Source: Cyanobacteria bacterium SIG31 (GTDB lineage: Bacteria > Cyanobacteriota > Vampirovibrionia > Gastranaerophilales > Gastranaerophilaceae). Taken from it: a stretch of DNA of 64,000 nucleotides. The notes under the pieces were generated by a model that worked only from the letters and a program-made list of their open reading frames with translations, had not been told where the DNA came from and did not search any database. Shown here piece after piece: positions 7,299 to 16,251 of this stretch. The DNA lies in contig SUTX01000007.1 in the NCBI GenBank assembly GCA_015152465.1, positions 17,355-81,354 of the forward strand, written 5' to 3'. Numbering within the stretch: the first letter of the stretch is position 1; the number at the start of each line of letters is the position of its first letter. Made by a program: the position numbers and the translations under genes.

Positions 7299-9671
7299 AT
7301 GGATAATTTAGAGCAAGTAAAAAAAGCTGTAGAAATAGAGGTAAAACATCGCTATATCAATATTAATGGAAGAACACGAAGCTTTTCTTCTTTTATTTGT
7401 TCTGTATTACGCAAAGAAATTAAGCAAAATCCAGATAATCCAAAATGGAAGGTGCTTTTGGAGCATTTTGAACGGTATCCTTTAGAAACTGTATCTGTAA
7501 GAAAAAAATCTCTAGAAAGATTTGTATCTGTTGTTAAGGCTCAATATATTGATACGCCTGTTGTTGAGGAAAAAATAAAAGATAAAAAACCTTTATCACA
7601 AGCAGATGTAACATATATTAAAGGCGTTGGACCTAAAGTTGCATATCTTTTAAATAAGCTTGGAATTTATACAGCAAGTGACTTGTTATACTATTTTCCT
7701 CGCAAACATGTTGATTATTCTACAAGAACACGCATTAGAGATCTTGAAGAAGGTATGGATACAACGATTTTTGGAACAATCAAAAATGTTGAGGCATTTA
7801 CAACAAAAAATAATTTAGGAGTAATAAAAGTACGAATTGCTGATGGTTCTGGAAGAATAAACTTAAATTTTTTTGCATCAAAATCTTCTAAGTTTGTGCT
7901 TGAGAGAATGAAAAAACAATTTCCTAAAGGATCAGGAATTATGGTTTCTGGTACAGCAAAATTTAATAGTTATGACGGAATGATGACTTTAGATAAACCA
8001 ACTTATTCTTTAATGGATGAAGAAGCGGTTAATCCTACAAATTTAAACCTTGCTCGAATTGTGCCAATATATACTTTAAGCGAAAATCTCAGCATTAAAA
8101 CAATAAGAAAAGCTATTTTTTCAGTGATTGAAACTTATTCTAAAGAAATAGAAACGGTTTTACCCGAGTTTATTATAAAAAAATACGATTTAATGCAAAA
8201 AAGAGATGCGTTGAGACAAATTCATTTTCCTGATGACAAAGAAAAGTTGGATAAAGCAAGGTTTACTCTTGTTTTTGAAGAGTTTTTCTTAATACAATTA
8301 AAACTTGCTATACTGAGAGAAGAAAACAATAAAAAACTTAATTCAATACCGCTTGAAGTCAAAAAAGATGGATTAGTAATGAATTTTGTTAACTCATTAC
8401 CTTATAAACTTACAGGCGCTCAGCAACGTGCGGTAAATGAAATTTTAAACGACTTAAATTCCTCAAAACCAATGCAAAGATTGCTTCAAGGTGATGTTGG
8501 AAGTGGTAAAACGGTTGTTGCAACAATAATGCTTCTTGCAGCTATTGAAAACGGATATCAAGCTGCAATAATGGCACCAACTGAAATTTTAGCGCAACAA
8601 CATTATAATAATATGTCTAAGTGGCTAGCTCCGTTGGGAATAAGGGTTGAATTATTTTTAGGTAGTATTGGAAAAAGACAAAGAAAATCTTCTGAAACAA
8701 ATTTAAGAAATGGCCAAGTTGACATTGCGATAGGTACTCACGCTTTAATACAAGAAAACATTGAATTTGCAAATCTCGGAGCTGTTGTTATAGACGAGCA
8801 ACATAGATTTGGTGTTAAACAACGTTTAGCATTAAGAAAAAAATCTCAAAACCCTCAAATTTTAACAATGACAGCAACACCTATTCCAAGAACACTTGCA
8901 ATTACGCTTAATGGGGACTTGGATTTAACGATTATTGACGAATTACCAATGGGAAGAAAACCTATTTTAACAACAATGTCTAATTCTAAAAAACAAATAG
9001 CAGATTTGATTCGAAAAGAAGTTAATTCTGGTCGTCAAGCATACATAGTTTACCCGTTAATAGACGAAAGCGAAACGTTATCAGCAAAAGCTGCAACAAA
9101 AGAAAAAGAAATTTGGGAAACGGAAGTTTTTCCTGAATTTAAGGTTGGTCTTTTACACGGTAAACTTAAAAATGCTGAAAAAGAAGAAGTTATGTCTAAG
9201 TTTAAGAACAAAGAGTTTGATATTCTTGTTTCAACAACTGTTGTTGAAGTTGGAGTTGATGTACCAAATGCGACAGTTATTGTTATAGAAAACGCAGAGC
9301 GTTTTGGGCTTTCTCAACTTCATCAATTACGAGGACGGGTTGGAAGAAGTGATTTGCAATCATATTGTGTGCTTTCATCAAATACAAAATCTCAAGAAAC
9401 ACGAGCTCGGCTTGATATAATGTGTCAAACGAATGATGGGTTTGTTATTGCTGAAAAAGATTTGCAAATTCGTGGGCCTGGAGAGTTTTTAGGAACACGT
9501 CAGAGTGGATTACCTGATATGATAATTGCAGATATTATTAATGATTCAAAAATATTAGAGCTTGCAAGAAGCGAAGCTATAAATTTTGCAAAAAACTATG
9601 ATATTAAAAACTTCCCGTTGCTTGAAACTTCAAAAGGTTTAAATTTTGACGGAGATATTTTTAACTCTTAA
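7299..9671 (+). CDS. recG: ATP-dependent DNA helicase RecG
   Basis: 790 residues. RecG is a superfamily 2 helicase that reverses stalled forks and branch-migrates Holliday junctions. An N-terminal extension of about 100 residues, of the kind also seen in cyanobacteria, precedes the wedge/OB domain (about 150-240). The helicase core has Walker A GDVGSGKT at 398-405, the motif II box DEQH at 499-502 (family usually DEQH) and QLRGRVGR near residue 665. C-terminal IRGPGEFLGTRQSG is a RecG hallmark. The gene begins 19 nt after the cyclase stop, but with its own -10 box and no ribosome site. Confidence 0.96.
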   Translation: MDNLEQVKKAVEIEVKHRYININGRTRSFSSFICSVLRKEIKQNPDNPKWKVLLEHFERYPLETVSVRKKSLERFVSVVKAQYIDTPVVEEKIKDKKPLSQADVTYIKGVGPKVAYLLNKLGIYTASDLLYYFPRKHVDYSTRTRIRDLEEGMDTTIFGTIKNVEAFTTKNNLGVIKVRIADGSGRINLNFFASKSSKFVLERMKKQFPKGSGIMVSGTAKFNSYDGMMTLDKPTYSLMDEEAVNPTNLNLARIVPIYTLSENLSIKTIRKAIFSVIETYSKEIETVLPEFIIKKYDLMQKRDALRQIHFPDDKEKLDKARFTLVFEEFFLIQLKLAILREENNKKLNSIPLEVKKDGLVMNFVNSLPYKLTGAQQRAVNEILNDLNSSKPMQRLLQGDVGSGKTVVATIMLLAAIENGYQAAIMAPTEILAQQHYNNMSKWLAPLGIRVELFLGSIGKRQRKSSETNLRNGQVDIAIGTHALIQENIEFANLGAVVIDEQHRFGVKQRLALRKKSQNPQILTMTATPIPRTLAITLNGDLDLTIIDELPMGRKPILTTMSNSKKQIADLIRKEVNSGRQAYIVYPLIDESETLSAKAATKEKEIWETEVFPEFKVGLLHGKLKNAEKEEVMSKFKNKEFDILVSTTVVEVGVDVPNATVIVIENAERFGLSQLHQLRGRVGRSDLQSYCVLSSNTKSQETRARLDIMCQTNDGFVIAEKDLQIRGPGEFLGTRQSGLPDMIIADIINDSKILELARSEAINFAKNYDIKNFPLLETSKGLNFDGDIFNS

Positions 9672-9712
9672 AATTTTGAAACAAAACGTAACAAAATCAT
9701 ACTTATAAAGGG

Positions 9713-9762
9713 TTGAAATCAATATTTACATGCTTTATAATGGTATATATAATTATATATAC
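9713..9762 (+). promoter_or_regulatory. fliD promoter with adjoining 20-bp palindrome
   Basis: TTGAAA (9713-9718), a 17-bp spacer and TATAAT (9736-9741) form a near-consensus sigma-70 promoter. A perfect 20-bp palindrome of alternating A/T (9743-9762, GTATATATAA and its complement) follows immediately and would cover the transcription start: a possible operator or start-site hairpin. No sigma-28-type flagellar promoter is evident. Confidence 0.65.
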
Positions 9763-9792
9763 TAATTGGAATTAAAAAAAGGATTTTTTAAA

Positions 9793-11535
9793 ATGTCAAT
9801 TTCATTTAGCGGTCTTGCATCAGGCTTGGATACATCTGGATGGGTTGAAGCTCTTGTTTCAGTAAAACAAGAGAAAGTGTCGTCTTTAAAAGTTGACCTA
9901 ACGTCTTTGCAAACAGTAAAAAGTACTTTATCTTCAACTAGAACTGTTTTTAATGATTTAAGAACTGCATTAGAAAAAATAACAGATAGAAAATTTGGTG
10001 GATCTTTTGACTTATTTGGCAAAAATACAGCAAAGTCTTCAAATGAAAAATTGTTTACAGCAACAGCTACAGGTGATGCTGTGAGACAAGATTATGATAT
10101 AGCAATTCAACAGCTAGCAACATACACAAAAGCAACTTCTAAAGAAACTGCAAGTGCTGTTGCAGATGAAGAAACAAAATTGTCAAGCATTGGAATTACA
10201 GCTGGTTCTTTTACTGTTTATGTTGATGGTGTAAAAACAGCTATAGATATTGAAAAAAATACAACACTTGGTGATTTAAAAGAAAAATTAACAGAAGCAG
10301 GTATTGATATAAATGTCGATGAAAATGGTGTTTTAAATTTTTCTGCAACAGAGGAAGGTAAAAAAATTAGCGTTGGTTCAACAACAGATTCTTCAAACAT
10401 TGTATCACTGACAGGTTTGTCAAAACAAGAAGACGGAACCTACGCATCTACTAATTCATTATTTAAAGCAAATATTTCTTCTAAATTAACATCTGAAACA
10501 TCTGGTTTTAACACTCAGATTACAGAGGGAACATTTACGATAGGTGATGCAACATTTACAATTGGTAAAAACACAACTTTATCATCGCTTATTAACGATA
10601 TTAATAATACTGAAGCTGCCCAAGCAACGGCGTATTGGGATGATGCTACAGGCAAATTATCTATAACATCTAAAAAAGAAGGAGCTTCTTATATCAACAT
10701 TGAAGCAGGTACAAGTAATTTTACAGATGTTATGGGTTTCACAACCACAGAAAGAGATGCTGATGGAAATATAACATCATCAAAAATGTTTACTGAAGCT
10801 CAAGAATTAGGAAAGAATGCTATGTTCACAATAAATGGAACAAGCATGACTTCAACCTCTAATACAGTATCTTCTGATATATCAAGAATAGCTGGCGTAA
10901 CATTAACGCTAAAAAAAGTTAGTGATGAAGATGATGCTTCAGGAAAACTAAGCATAAGCCAAGACACATCAGGATTAATTGATGCAGTAAAAGGTTTTGT
11001 CTCTGCATATAACAAAACTTTAGAAAAAGTTGATGAAGTAACTGCAACAGGTGCAGATTTAGCAAGAGAAACATCTCTTTCAAGCTTGAAAAATACCTTA
11101 AGAACGTATGCAAACGGAAGCAATGATTCTAATGGTGGTGTTTATAAGCTTTTAGCTGATATTGGTATTTCTACTGGAGAGGCAGATTCATCAAATATTT
11201 CAACTACAAATACTAATAAATTAGTTTTTGATGAAGCAAAATTCTTGAAAGCTATGGAAGAAAACCCAGAATCTGTTGAATCAATTTTAGCTGGTGAAAA
11301 TGGTATTTTAACAATGATGGAAAATACTGTAGAACAATCTCTTAAAGCTTCTGTTGGTTTCTTTGACGTTAAACAATCAACTCTAGATTCTGATATTAGA
11401 AAAATGGAAGAAAAGATTACTAAGCAACAAGCCAAAGTTAGTACATATCAAGCCCAATTAGAGAAAAAATTTGGAAACATGGAGCTTGTAATTGCGCAAA
11501 TGCAACAAAACTATAGTTCATTTTTAACAGCTTAA
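9793..11535 (+). CDS. fliD: Flagellar filament cap protein FliD (HAP2)
   Basis: 580 residues from the ATG at 9793, which has AAGGA 9 nt upstream; a TTG nine codons earlier is less likely. The N-terminus SISFSGLASGLDTSGWVEALV is the classic FliD_N signature, and the C-terminal coiled coil (about 520-575) matches FliD_C. FliD pentamers cap the filament and direct flagellin polymerisation outside the cell. The Ser/Thr/Asp-rich middle is the variable exposed domain. It stands alone rather than with fliS, which is 47 kb away with flaG. It is convergent with comF, with no space between the two stops. Confidence 0.95.
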   Translation: MSISFSGLASGLDTSGWVEALVSVKQEKVSSLKVDLTSLQTVKSTLSSTRTVFNDLRTALEKITDRKFGGSFDLFGKNTAKSSNEKLFTATATGDAVRQDYDIAIQQLATYTKATSKETASAVADEETKLSSIGITAGSFTVYVDGVKTAIDIEKNTTLGDLKEKLTEAGIDINVDENGVLNFSATEEGKKISVGSTTDSSNIVSLTGLSKQEDGTYASTNSLFKANISSKLTSETSGFNTQITEGTFTIGDATFTIGKNTTLSSLINDINNTEAAQATAYWDDATGKLSITSKKEGASYINIEAGTSNFTDVMGFTTTERDADGNITSSKMFTEAQELGKNAMFTINGTSMTSTSNTVSSDISRIAGVTLTLKKVSDEDDASGKLSISQDTSGLIDAVKGFVSAYNKTLEKVDEVTATGADLARETSLSSLKNTLRTYANGSNDSNGGVYKLLADIGISTGEADSSNISTTNTNKLVFDEAKFLKAMEENPESVESILAGENGILTMMENTVEQSLKASVGFFDVKQSTLDSDIRKMEEKITKQQAKVSTYQAQLEKKFGNMELVIAQMQQNYSSFLTA

Positions 11536-12183
11536 CTATACTGGTGTTGAAGTTGCAAAACAAACAATATCTTCGATGCCGTTTATTTTGAGTTCTCTGA
11601 TTATTTCTTCAAAAGTAGAACCTGTTGTGCAAATATCGTCTAATATTAATAAGGTTTTGTTATTATATTTATCTTTATTAACTTCAAAAGCATTAAAAAG
11701 ATTTTCTAGGCGTTGTTTTTTATTAAGCCTGTATTGAGGTTTTGTGTTTTTGATTCTTTTTATTAAATCAAAATTACAAGCATGTCCGCTAAGTTTAGAA
11801 AATTCTTCACAAACAAGTTCCATATGATTATACTTTCTATGTTTTATTCTTTTATAATGTAGAGGAACGGCAATTATTTCAAAATCTTTGTTTTGTAAAA
11901 CATCTATATTTTTGAAATAGTCATACATGAATTTAGCTTGATAAAAAGCTAAATCTTTTTGACGATGATATTTTAAACCACGAATAAGTTTTTGCAATTC
12001 TTTATTGTAGATTCCTGCACAAAAAACATCAACGCCATTAATAATCCTATTTGCGCTAAAATCATAAAATTCTAGTTTATTGTAGCAATTAGGGCACATT
12101 TTGACGCTATATTTAGAATTTTTACAAAAATAACATTTCTTGCGATAAATTAAATCTAATAAAGAGTCTAAAAACTTTTTCAT
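11536..12183 (-). CDS. comF: ComF-family phosphoribosyltransferase-like protein
   Basis: 215 residues. An N-terminal zinc-finger-like set, C17/C20 and C30/C33 (CYFC, CPNC), is followed by a type I phosphoribosyltransferase fold with the PRPP loop LLILDDICTTGST near residues 174-186. ComF proteins are needed for DNA uptake in several transformable bacteria, but their reaction is unknown. No SD sequence precedes the ATG, although a consensus promoter abuts it, suggesting a leaderless mRNA. No other competence genes are in the window apart from general recombination genes (recG, recN). Confidence 0.88.
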   Translation of the reverse strand: MKKFLDSLLDLIYRKKCYFCKNSKYSVKMCPNCYNKLEFYDFSANRIINGVDVFCAGIYNKELQKLIRGLKYHRQKDLAFYQAKFMYDYFKNIDVLQNKDFEIIAVPLHYKRIKHRKYNHMELVCEEFSKLSGHACNFDLIKRIKNTKPQYRLNKKQRLENLFNAFEVNKDKYNNKTLLILDDICTTGSTFEEIIRELKINGIEDIVCFATSTPV

Positions 12184-12189
12184 ATAAAG

Positions 12190-12217
12190 ATTATAAACTT
12201 ATTGACCTTTTTGTCAA
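12190..12217 (-). promoter_or_regulatory. Consensus promoter of comF with zero-length leader
   Basis: Minus strand: TTGACA (12217-12212), a 16-bp spacer, TATAAT (12195-12190), then exactly 6 nt to the comF ATG. Transcription would begin at the start codon. The -35 box forms one arm of an inverted repeat (TTGAC-N6-GTCAA) whose other arm is a TTGACC on the plus strand facing glnA. Confidence 0.75.
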
Positions 12218-12259
12218 AATAATATATTTTTAAACTATAGGAAGAATAAGTTAGGAGGC
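12202..12259 (+). promoter_or_regulatory. glnA upstream region and ribosome binding site
   Basis: Divergent from comF. TTGACC (12202-12207) could be a -35 for glnA; TATAGG near 12236 could be a -10, but the spacing between them is poor. A very strong TTAGGAGG ribosome site precedes the ATG. No clear GlnR (TGTNAN7TNACA) or NtcA (GTAN8TAC) site was found by eye. Confidence 0.4.
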
Positions 12260-12263
12260 TTTA

Positions 12264-13625
12264 ATGGATTTTCAACACATGCCAATAAACGGCGCAAATT
12301 ATACAAACGACGATATAAAAAGACTTATAGCAGAATATAATGTCCAATTTATTAAACTACAATTTGTTGACATTAATGGTCAAGTTAAAAATTTAGCTGT
12401 ACCATCAGAACATATTGATAGGGTTTTAAATAACGATATTATGCTTGATGGCTCTTCAATAAAAGGATTTAGAAATATTGAAACTTCAGACATGTTTTTC
12501 TATCCAGATAAAAACACTTTTCAAATTCTTCCTTGGCAAGAAAGAGATGGCAGAAATTCTGCACGCTTAATATGTGATATTTATAATGCTGATGGAACGC
12601 CGTTTGAGGGTTGTCCAAGATGCAATCTAAAGCGTTTAATGGCTGAAGCACAAAAACTAGGGCTTTCTATGAACATAGGTCCAGAAGCAGAGTTTTTCTT
12701 GTTTGAGAAAGACGAGGAAGATAAAATTACAACAAAAACCCATGACAGAGCTGGTTATTATGATGTGGGTCCAGATGATTTAGGGGAAATGGTTCGTTCT
12801 GATATTGTGAGTACACTTCAAGAAATGGATTTTGATATTGAAGCTTCTCATCATGAAGGTGCAGATGGTCAACATGAAATAGACTTTAAATATTCAGATA
12901 TTTTAACGGCTGCAGATAATGTTGTAACTTTCCGTATTGCGGTAAAAGCTATTGCAGCTCAGTATGGGCTTCATGCAACATTTATGCCAAAACCTGTTTA
13001 TGGAATGAATGGTTCTGGTATGCACTGTAACATATCTCTTTCAAGAGATGGACAGAACGCTTTTTATGATGAAAATGCAGAGTATCAATTATCTGATACA
13101 GCTAGATATGCAATCGGTGGGATGCTGAAACATATACAAAGCATTACTGCTATTCTAAACCCAACAGTAAACAGCTATAAACGTCTTGTTCCAGGTTATG
13201 AAGCCCCTGTTTACATGGCTTGGTCACTTGCTAATAGAAGTGCATTATTAAGAGTTCCTGCAAAAAGAGGGGCCTCAACAAGAGTAGAACTTCGTTCGCC
13301 AGACCCAGCTTGTAACCCATATTTAGCTTTTGCAACAATTCTTGCTGCTTGTTTAGATGGTGTAAGAAATAAAATTGAGCCACCAAAACCAGTGGATGCA
13401 AATATTTACAAACTTACTGATAAAGAAAGAAAAAGATATAGAATAGAAGCTCTTCCTGGTAGTTTAGAAGAAGCATTAGGTTATATGAGAAATTCTCTAA
13501 TCGCTAAAACAGCTCTAGGCGAACATATTGTAGATGAATTTGTAACTGCAAAAGATATTGAGTGGGATTCTTTCAGAACTTATGTTTCTCAATGGGAGAT
13601 TGATAAATATCTTGCAAGATATTAA
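12264..13625 (+). CDS. glnA: Glutamine synthetase, type I (GSI-alpha-like)
   Basis: 453 residues. It condenses glutamate and ammonia to glutamine using ATP, as a dodecamer in the cytoplasm. Signatures seen are MLDGSSIKGF, the metal-binding EAEFFLF, HHEGADGQHEIDF, NGSGMHCNISL and the ATP segment NPTVNSYKRLVPGYEAP. The region where adenylylated GSI-beta enzymes carry the NLY modification site reads ANIYKLTDKERKRY, closer to Bacillus-type GSI-alpha, so adenylylation is unlikely. Strong SD upstream; an imperfect terminator follows. Confidence 0.97.
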   Translation: MDFQHMPINGANYTNDDIKRLIAEYNVQFIKLQFVDINGQVKNLAVPSEHIDRVLNNDIMLDGSSIKGFRNIETSDMFFYPDKNTFQILPWQERDGRNSARLICDIYNADGTPFEGCPRCNLKRLMAEAQKLGLSMNIGPEAEFFLFEKDEEDKITTKTHDRAGYYDVGPDDLGEMVRSDIVSTLQEMDFDIEASHHEGADGQHEIDFKYSDILTAADNVVTFRIAVKAIAAQYGLHATFMPKPVYGMNGSGMHCNISLSRDGQNAFYDENAEYQLSDTARYAIGGMLKHIQSITAILNPTVNSYKRLVPGYEAPVYMAWSLANRSALLRVPAKRGASTRVELRSPDPACNPYLAFATILAACLDGVRNKIEPPKPVDANIYKLTDKERKRYRIEALPGSLEEALGYMRNSLIAKTALGEHIVDEFVTAKDIEWDSFRTYVSQWEIDKYLARY

Positions 13626-13647
13626 TAGAACTGTTTAATTCATATTT

Positions 13648-13683
13648 AAAAAGACAACATTTTAATATTATGCTGTCTTTTTT
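13648..13683 (+). terminator. glnA terminator
   Basis: An imperfect hairpin (AAAAAGACA ... TGTCTTTTT, one A-C mismatch, AT-rich loop) ends in a T run just after glnA. Confidence 0.7.
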
Positions 13684-13689
13684 GGTTTT

Positions 13690-14110
13690 AAAAATAATAA
13701 TGCAGCATTTCTTTGACCGCAAAGAAACGCTGCACAAAGAAACTCCCCGTGCTCGATTTTCGTTCGTTAATCAATTGTAATGCTCGACCTGAGCGACTGA
13801 ACTCGGGCTGGATAATAAGCTTGCAATGTTAATATTATTCATAATATATTTACTCCCCCCAGCCCTCAAACAGCAGTCGCTTTGATAATGTCTCGCTAAC
13901 ATTGATTACTCACTCCAATAGGCACGGATTTTAGATTGTTTTCTGCGTTATTTTAGATAACGCGCGCAGGCGGTTAACACCGCCGAAGCTAACAGCAAAA
14001 ACGTGTTTTCTTTCTTTTCTTTCGCCGTTTCTTTTCTTTCTTTGCCTCGTAAATAAAGAAAGAAAAGAAACGGTAAAATAAAAACAATAATTAATTCTTA
14101 AACAAAAAAA
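13690..14110. other. Hairpin-rich, compositionally distinct non-coding island
   Basis: About 420 bp with more G+C than its surroundings and nested inverted repeats. They include a hairpin at 13701-13734 (TGCAGC-x-TTTCTTTG / CAAAGAAA-x-GCTGCA); a long-range stem GCGACT/GGGCTGG (13793-13811) with CCAGCCC/AGTCGC (13859-13880); a GGCGGT/ACCGCC hairpin near 13970; and a perfect 19-bp inverted repeat, 14025-14043 with 14055-14073. The 61-codon minus-strand frame across its end looks spurious. It could be a non-autonomous repeat element, a structured RNA, or a decayed insertion. Confidence 0.6.
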
Positions 14111-14158
14111 CAACAAAATATTAAAATGTTAATTTTTTAAATTTTAATATAACAACAA

Positions 14159-14187
14159 ACAGGGGGTGGATTTAATCCACCCCCTGT
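14159..14187 (-). terminator. Strong GC-rich terminator after the AGCS symporter gene
   Basis: A perfect hairpin ACAGGGGGTGGATT / AATCCACCCCCTGT with a one-base centre, just downstream of the minus-strand gene; T/A runs flank both sides. Confidence 0.85.
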
Positions 14188-14196
14188 TGTTAGTTT

Positions 14197-15711
14197 TTAA
14201 AATTTCACGAACTTCTTAGCTATTGGGAAATTATGTCTTTCAAAGTAATCTATTAAATCACGTTTAATTTCCGGAGCTAAGATGTATAGAACGATGATGT
14301 TTGGTACACACATTGCAAGCATCATAGCATCTGTAATGTTTAATATTGAGCTTACATTCATAGCTGAACCAATAATAATAAATAAACAATAAATTAGGTT
14401 GAATGTAATAACTCGTTTTTTGCCTTCACCAAGCAAAAATGTCCAAGCTTTTTGTCCGTAGTATGCCCAGCTAATCAATGTTGACATTGCAAATAATACA
14501 GCAATTATTGAAAGTATTATTGGGAAGAACGAAATAACTGATTGAAAAGCGTTTGAAGCTAATTCTATGCCAGAAATTTGGCCAATTGTTTGGTTTTCTA
14601 AGACTCCTGAAAATACGATAGCAAAAGAAGTAAATAGACAAAGAACACCAGTCAAGAATGTTTCAAGCAAAGCTACAAAACCTTGCGAAATATGTTCTTT
14701 TGTTTGAGCCGCTGCGTAAACAATAGCTGCAGCACCTGTACCAGCTTCGTTTGATTGAACAGAACGTCTTAAACCAATAATTATTATCCCAAAGAAACCA
14801 CCAGCAACCGCTGTTGGATGAAAAGCTTCTCTTACGATTAACGCTAAAGCACTAGGAATGTTTGCAAAATTAGCAAATATTACTATTAAGCCTGAAATAA
14901 TGTATAGTGCACACATTGTTGGTGTAAGAATTGTTGTAACTTTTGCGATACCTTTAATACCACCCATAACAACCAATCCGATTAAAATAGCTGCAACTAG
15001 ACCAAGTACCCAAGCATATCCGTGAAATATACTGTTTTCTCCACCAGTTATAAAAATGATTTGGTGAGCAGTTTGGTTAATTTGAATCATATTACCACCA
15101 GTAATACCACCACCAATACAAAGCATAGCAAATAAAACTGATAGCGGTTGACCTAGCCAGCGCATTTTTCTACGAGTCAAACCGTGTGCGATGTAGTGCA
15201 TTGGTCCACCTGAAACTGTTCCATCAAGATTGAATCTTCTGTATTTTACAGCCAAGGCTGCTTCAATAAACTTGATAGACATACCAAGAATTGCTCCGAA
15301 GAAAATCCAAAAAGCAGCACCAGGACCACCTAAAGAAATTGAAAGGGCAACACCAGCAATACTACCAATCCCTATTGTTCCAGACAAAGCAGTAGCTAGT
15401 GCTTGGAATGAAGAAACATCACCACTTCCCTCTCCAGACTCTGGTTTTTTTACGATGTGGTCAACAGCGTGTTTAAACCCCCAAATGGCGATACCTTTAA
15501 AATATATTGTGAAAAAGAAACCGGCAGCAAGTATCCATAAAATAATTACAGGTACTTTTGTTCCGCATAACGTTACTGATGAAAAGACAACATTGGCTAT
15601 TGCGTCCATTACAGGCGCAATTTTATTGTCAATAAACTCATCAACATTCATAGCGAATACAGATTGCATTCCTACAAACATTGTAAGTAACATCATCATA
15701 AGTTTTTTCAT
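14197..15711 (-). CDS. Sodium:alanine/glycine symporter (AGCS family)
   Basis: 504 residues with about ten to eleven hydrophobic segments. Family motifs include ALATALSGTIGIGSIAGVA, GGPGAAFWIFFGAILGM and the later RRSVQSNEAGTGAAAIVYAAA. AGCS carriers import small neutral amino acids with Na+. A hydrophobic stretch at residues 1-20 ending in VFAM looks like an extra signal peptide or first helix. Monocistronic, with a strong terminator; divergent from the HxlR gene, which could regulate it. Confidence 0.94.
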   Translation of the reverse strand: MKKLMMMLLTMFVGMQSVFAMNVDEFIDNKIAPVMDAIANVVFSSVTLCGTKVPVIILWILAAGFFFTIYFKGIAIWGFKHAVDHIVKKPESGEGSGDVSSFQALATALSGTIGIGSIAGVALSISLGGPGAAFWIFFGAILGMSIKFIEAALAVKYRRFNLDGTVSGGPMHYIAHGLTRRKMRWLGQPLSVLFAMLCIGGGITGGNMIQINQTAHQIIFITGGENSIFHGYAWVLGLVAAILIGLVVMGGIKGIAKVTTILTPTMCALYIISGLIVIFANFANIPSALALIVREAFHPTAVAGGFFGIIIIGLRRSVQSNEAGTGAAAIVYAAAQTKEHISQGFVALLETFLTGVLCLFTSFAIVFSGVLENQTIGQISGIELASNAFQSVISFFPIILSIIAVLFAMSTLISWAYYGQKAWTFLLGEGKKRVITFNLIYCLFIIIGSAMNVSSILNITDAMMLAMCVPNIIVLYILAPEIKRDLIDYFERHNFPIAKKFVKF

Positions 15712-15802
15712 AATCTCTTTTCCTCTATTCGTCTAATGTATAAAAATGTAATATATTTCGACACTGTTTATCCATTGTACCAAAAACATGTCAAATATGT
15801 TA

Positions 15803-15839
15803 ATAATTGTTACAAAAAGAGTGTAAATGTAACAATTAT
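15803..15839 (+). promoter_or_regulatory. Inverted-repeat operator embracing a hxlR promoter
   Basis: A perfect 11-bp inverted repeat (ATAATTGTTAC, 15 bp, GTAACAATTAT). Within it, TTGTTA (15807-15812), a 17-bp spacer and TAACAA (15830-15835) form a possible promoter, so a bound dimeric regulator would block it. Autoregulation by the adjacent HxlR protein is inferred. Confidence 0.55.
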
Positions 15840-15912
15840 GAGCAAAAAAGAGGCTTCTCAATACGAGATTAATATGTTATTATGGTTTCTAAAAGGAAAC
15901 CATGGTGGAGAG

Positions 15913-16251
15913 ATGGAATACAAAGAGTTAGCAACAAATCCTGTAAGTGTTGTTTTGCAATTAGTTGGTGCAAAATGGAAAATATTAGTAGTTAAAGAAC
16001 TCTTAAAAAAAGAGATGCGTTTTGTTGAATTAAAGAAAAATCTTGGGTGTACAGCAAAAGTTCTTACAGCTTGTTTAAAAGAAATGGAAGAAGACGGTCT
16101 TGTTATTAGGGAAGAGTATGGTGTTATGCCTCCAAAAGTAGAGTATTATCTTTCTGATATAGGATATACGTTGCGACCGGTTGTTGAATCTATGCATAAA
16201 TGGGGAAAAGAATATAAAAGATTAAGAAAATTGATGGAGAAATATAACTAA
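15913..16251 (+). CDS. HxlR-family winged-helix transcription regulator
   Basis: 112 residues from the ATG at 15913, which has GGTGGAG just upstream and gives the family's usual length. The open frame continues 59 codons upstream to 15736, but the inverted-repeat promoter lies inside that stretch, so the long form is unlikely. NPVSVVLQLVGAKWKILVVKELL and the DGLVIREEYGVMPPKVEYYLSDIGYTL wing are HxlR hallmarks. Its inducer is unknown; no conserved redox cysteine stands out beyond one in the recognition-helix region (NLGCTAKVLT). Its stop overlaps the next start (TAACTAATG). Confidence 0.88.
   Translation: MEYKELATNPVSVVLQLVGAKWKILVVKELLKKEMRFVELKKNLGCTAKVLTACLKEMEEDGLVIREEYGVMPPKVEYYLSDIGYTLRPVVESMHKWGKEYKRLRKLMEKYN

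Noticed and set aside
11142..11435. Antisense frames within fliD
   Set aside because: Low-complexity Ser/Phe shadows of a Lys/Glu/Asp-rich gene with no ribosome sites.
13931..14116. 61-codon minus-strand frame over the hairpin island
   Set aside because: Its sequence is explained by the 19-bp inverted repeat and purine tracts; no ribosome site.
15736..15912. Extended N-terminus of the HxlR regulator
   Set aside because: The added residues are not HxlR-like, and the stretch contains the inverted-repeat promoter.
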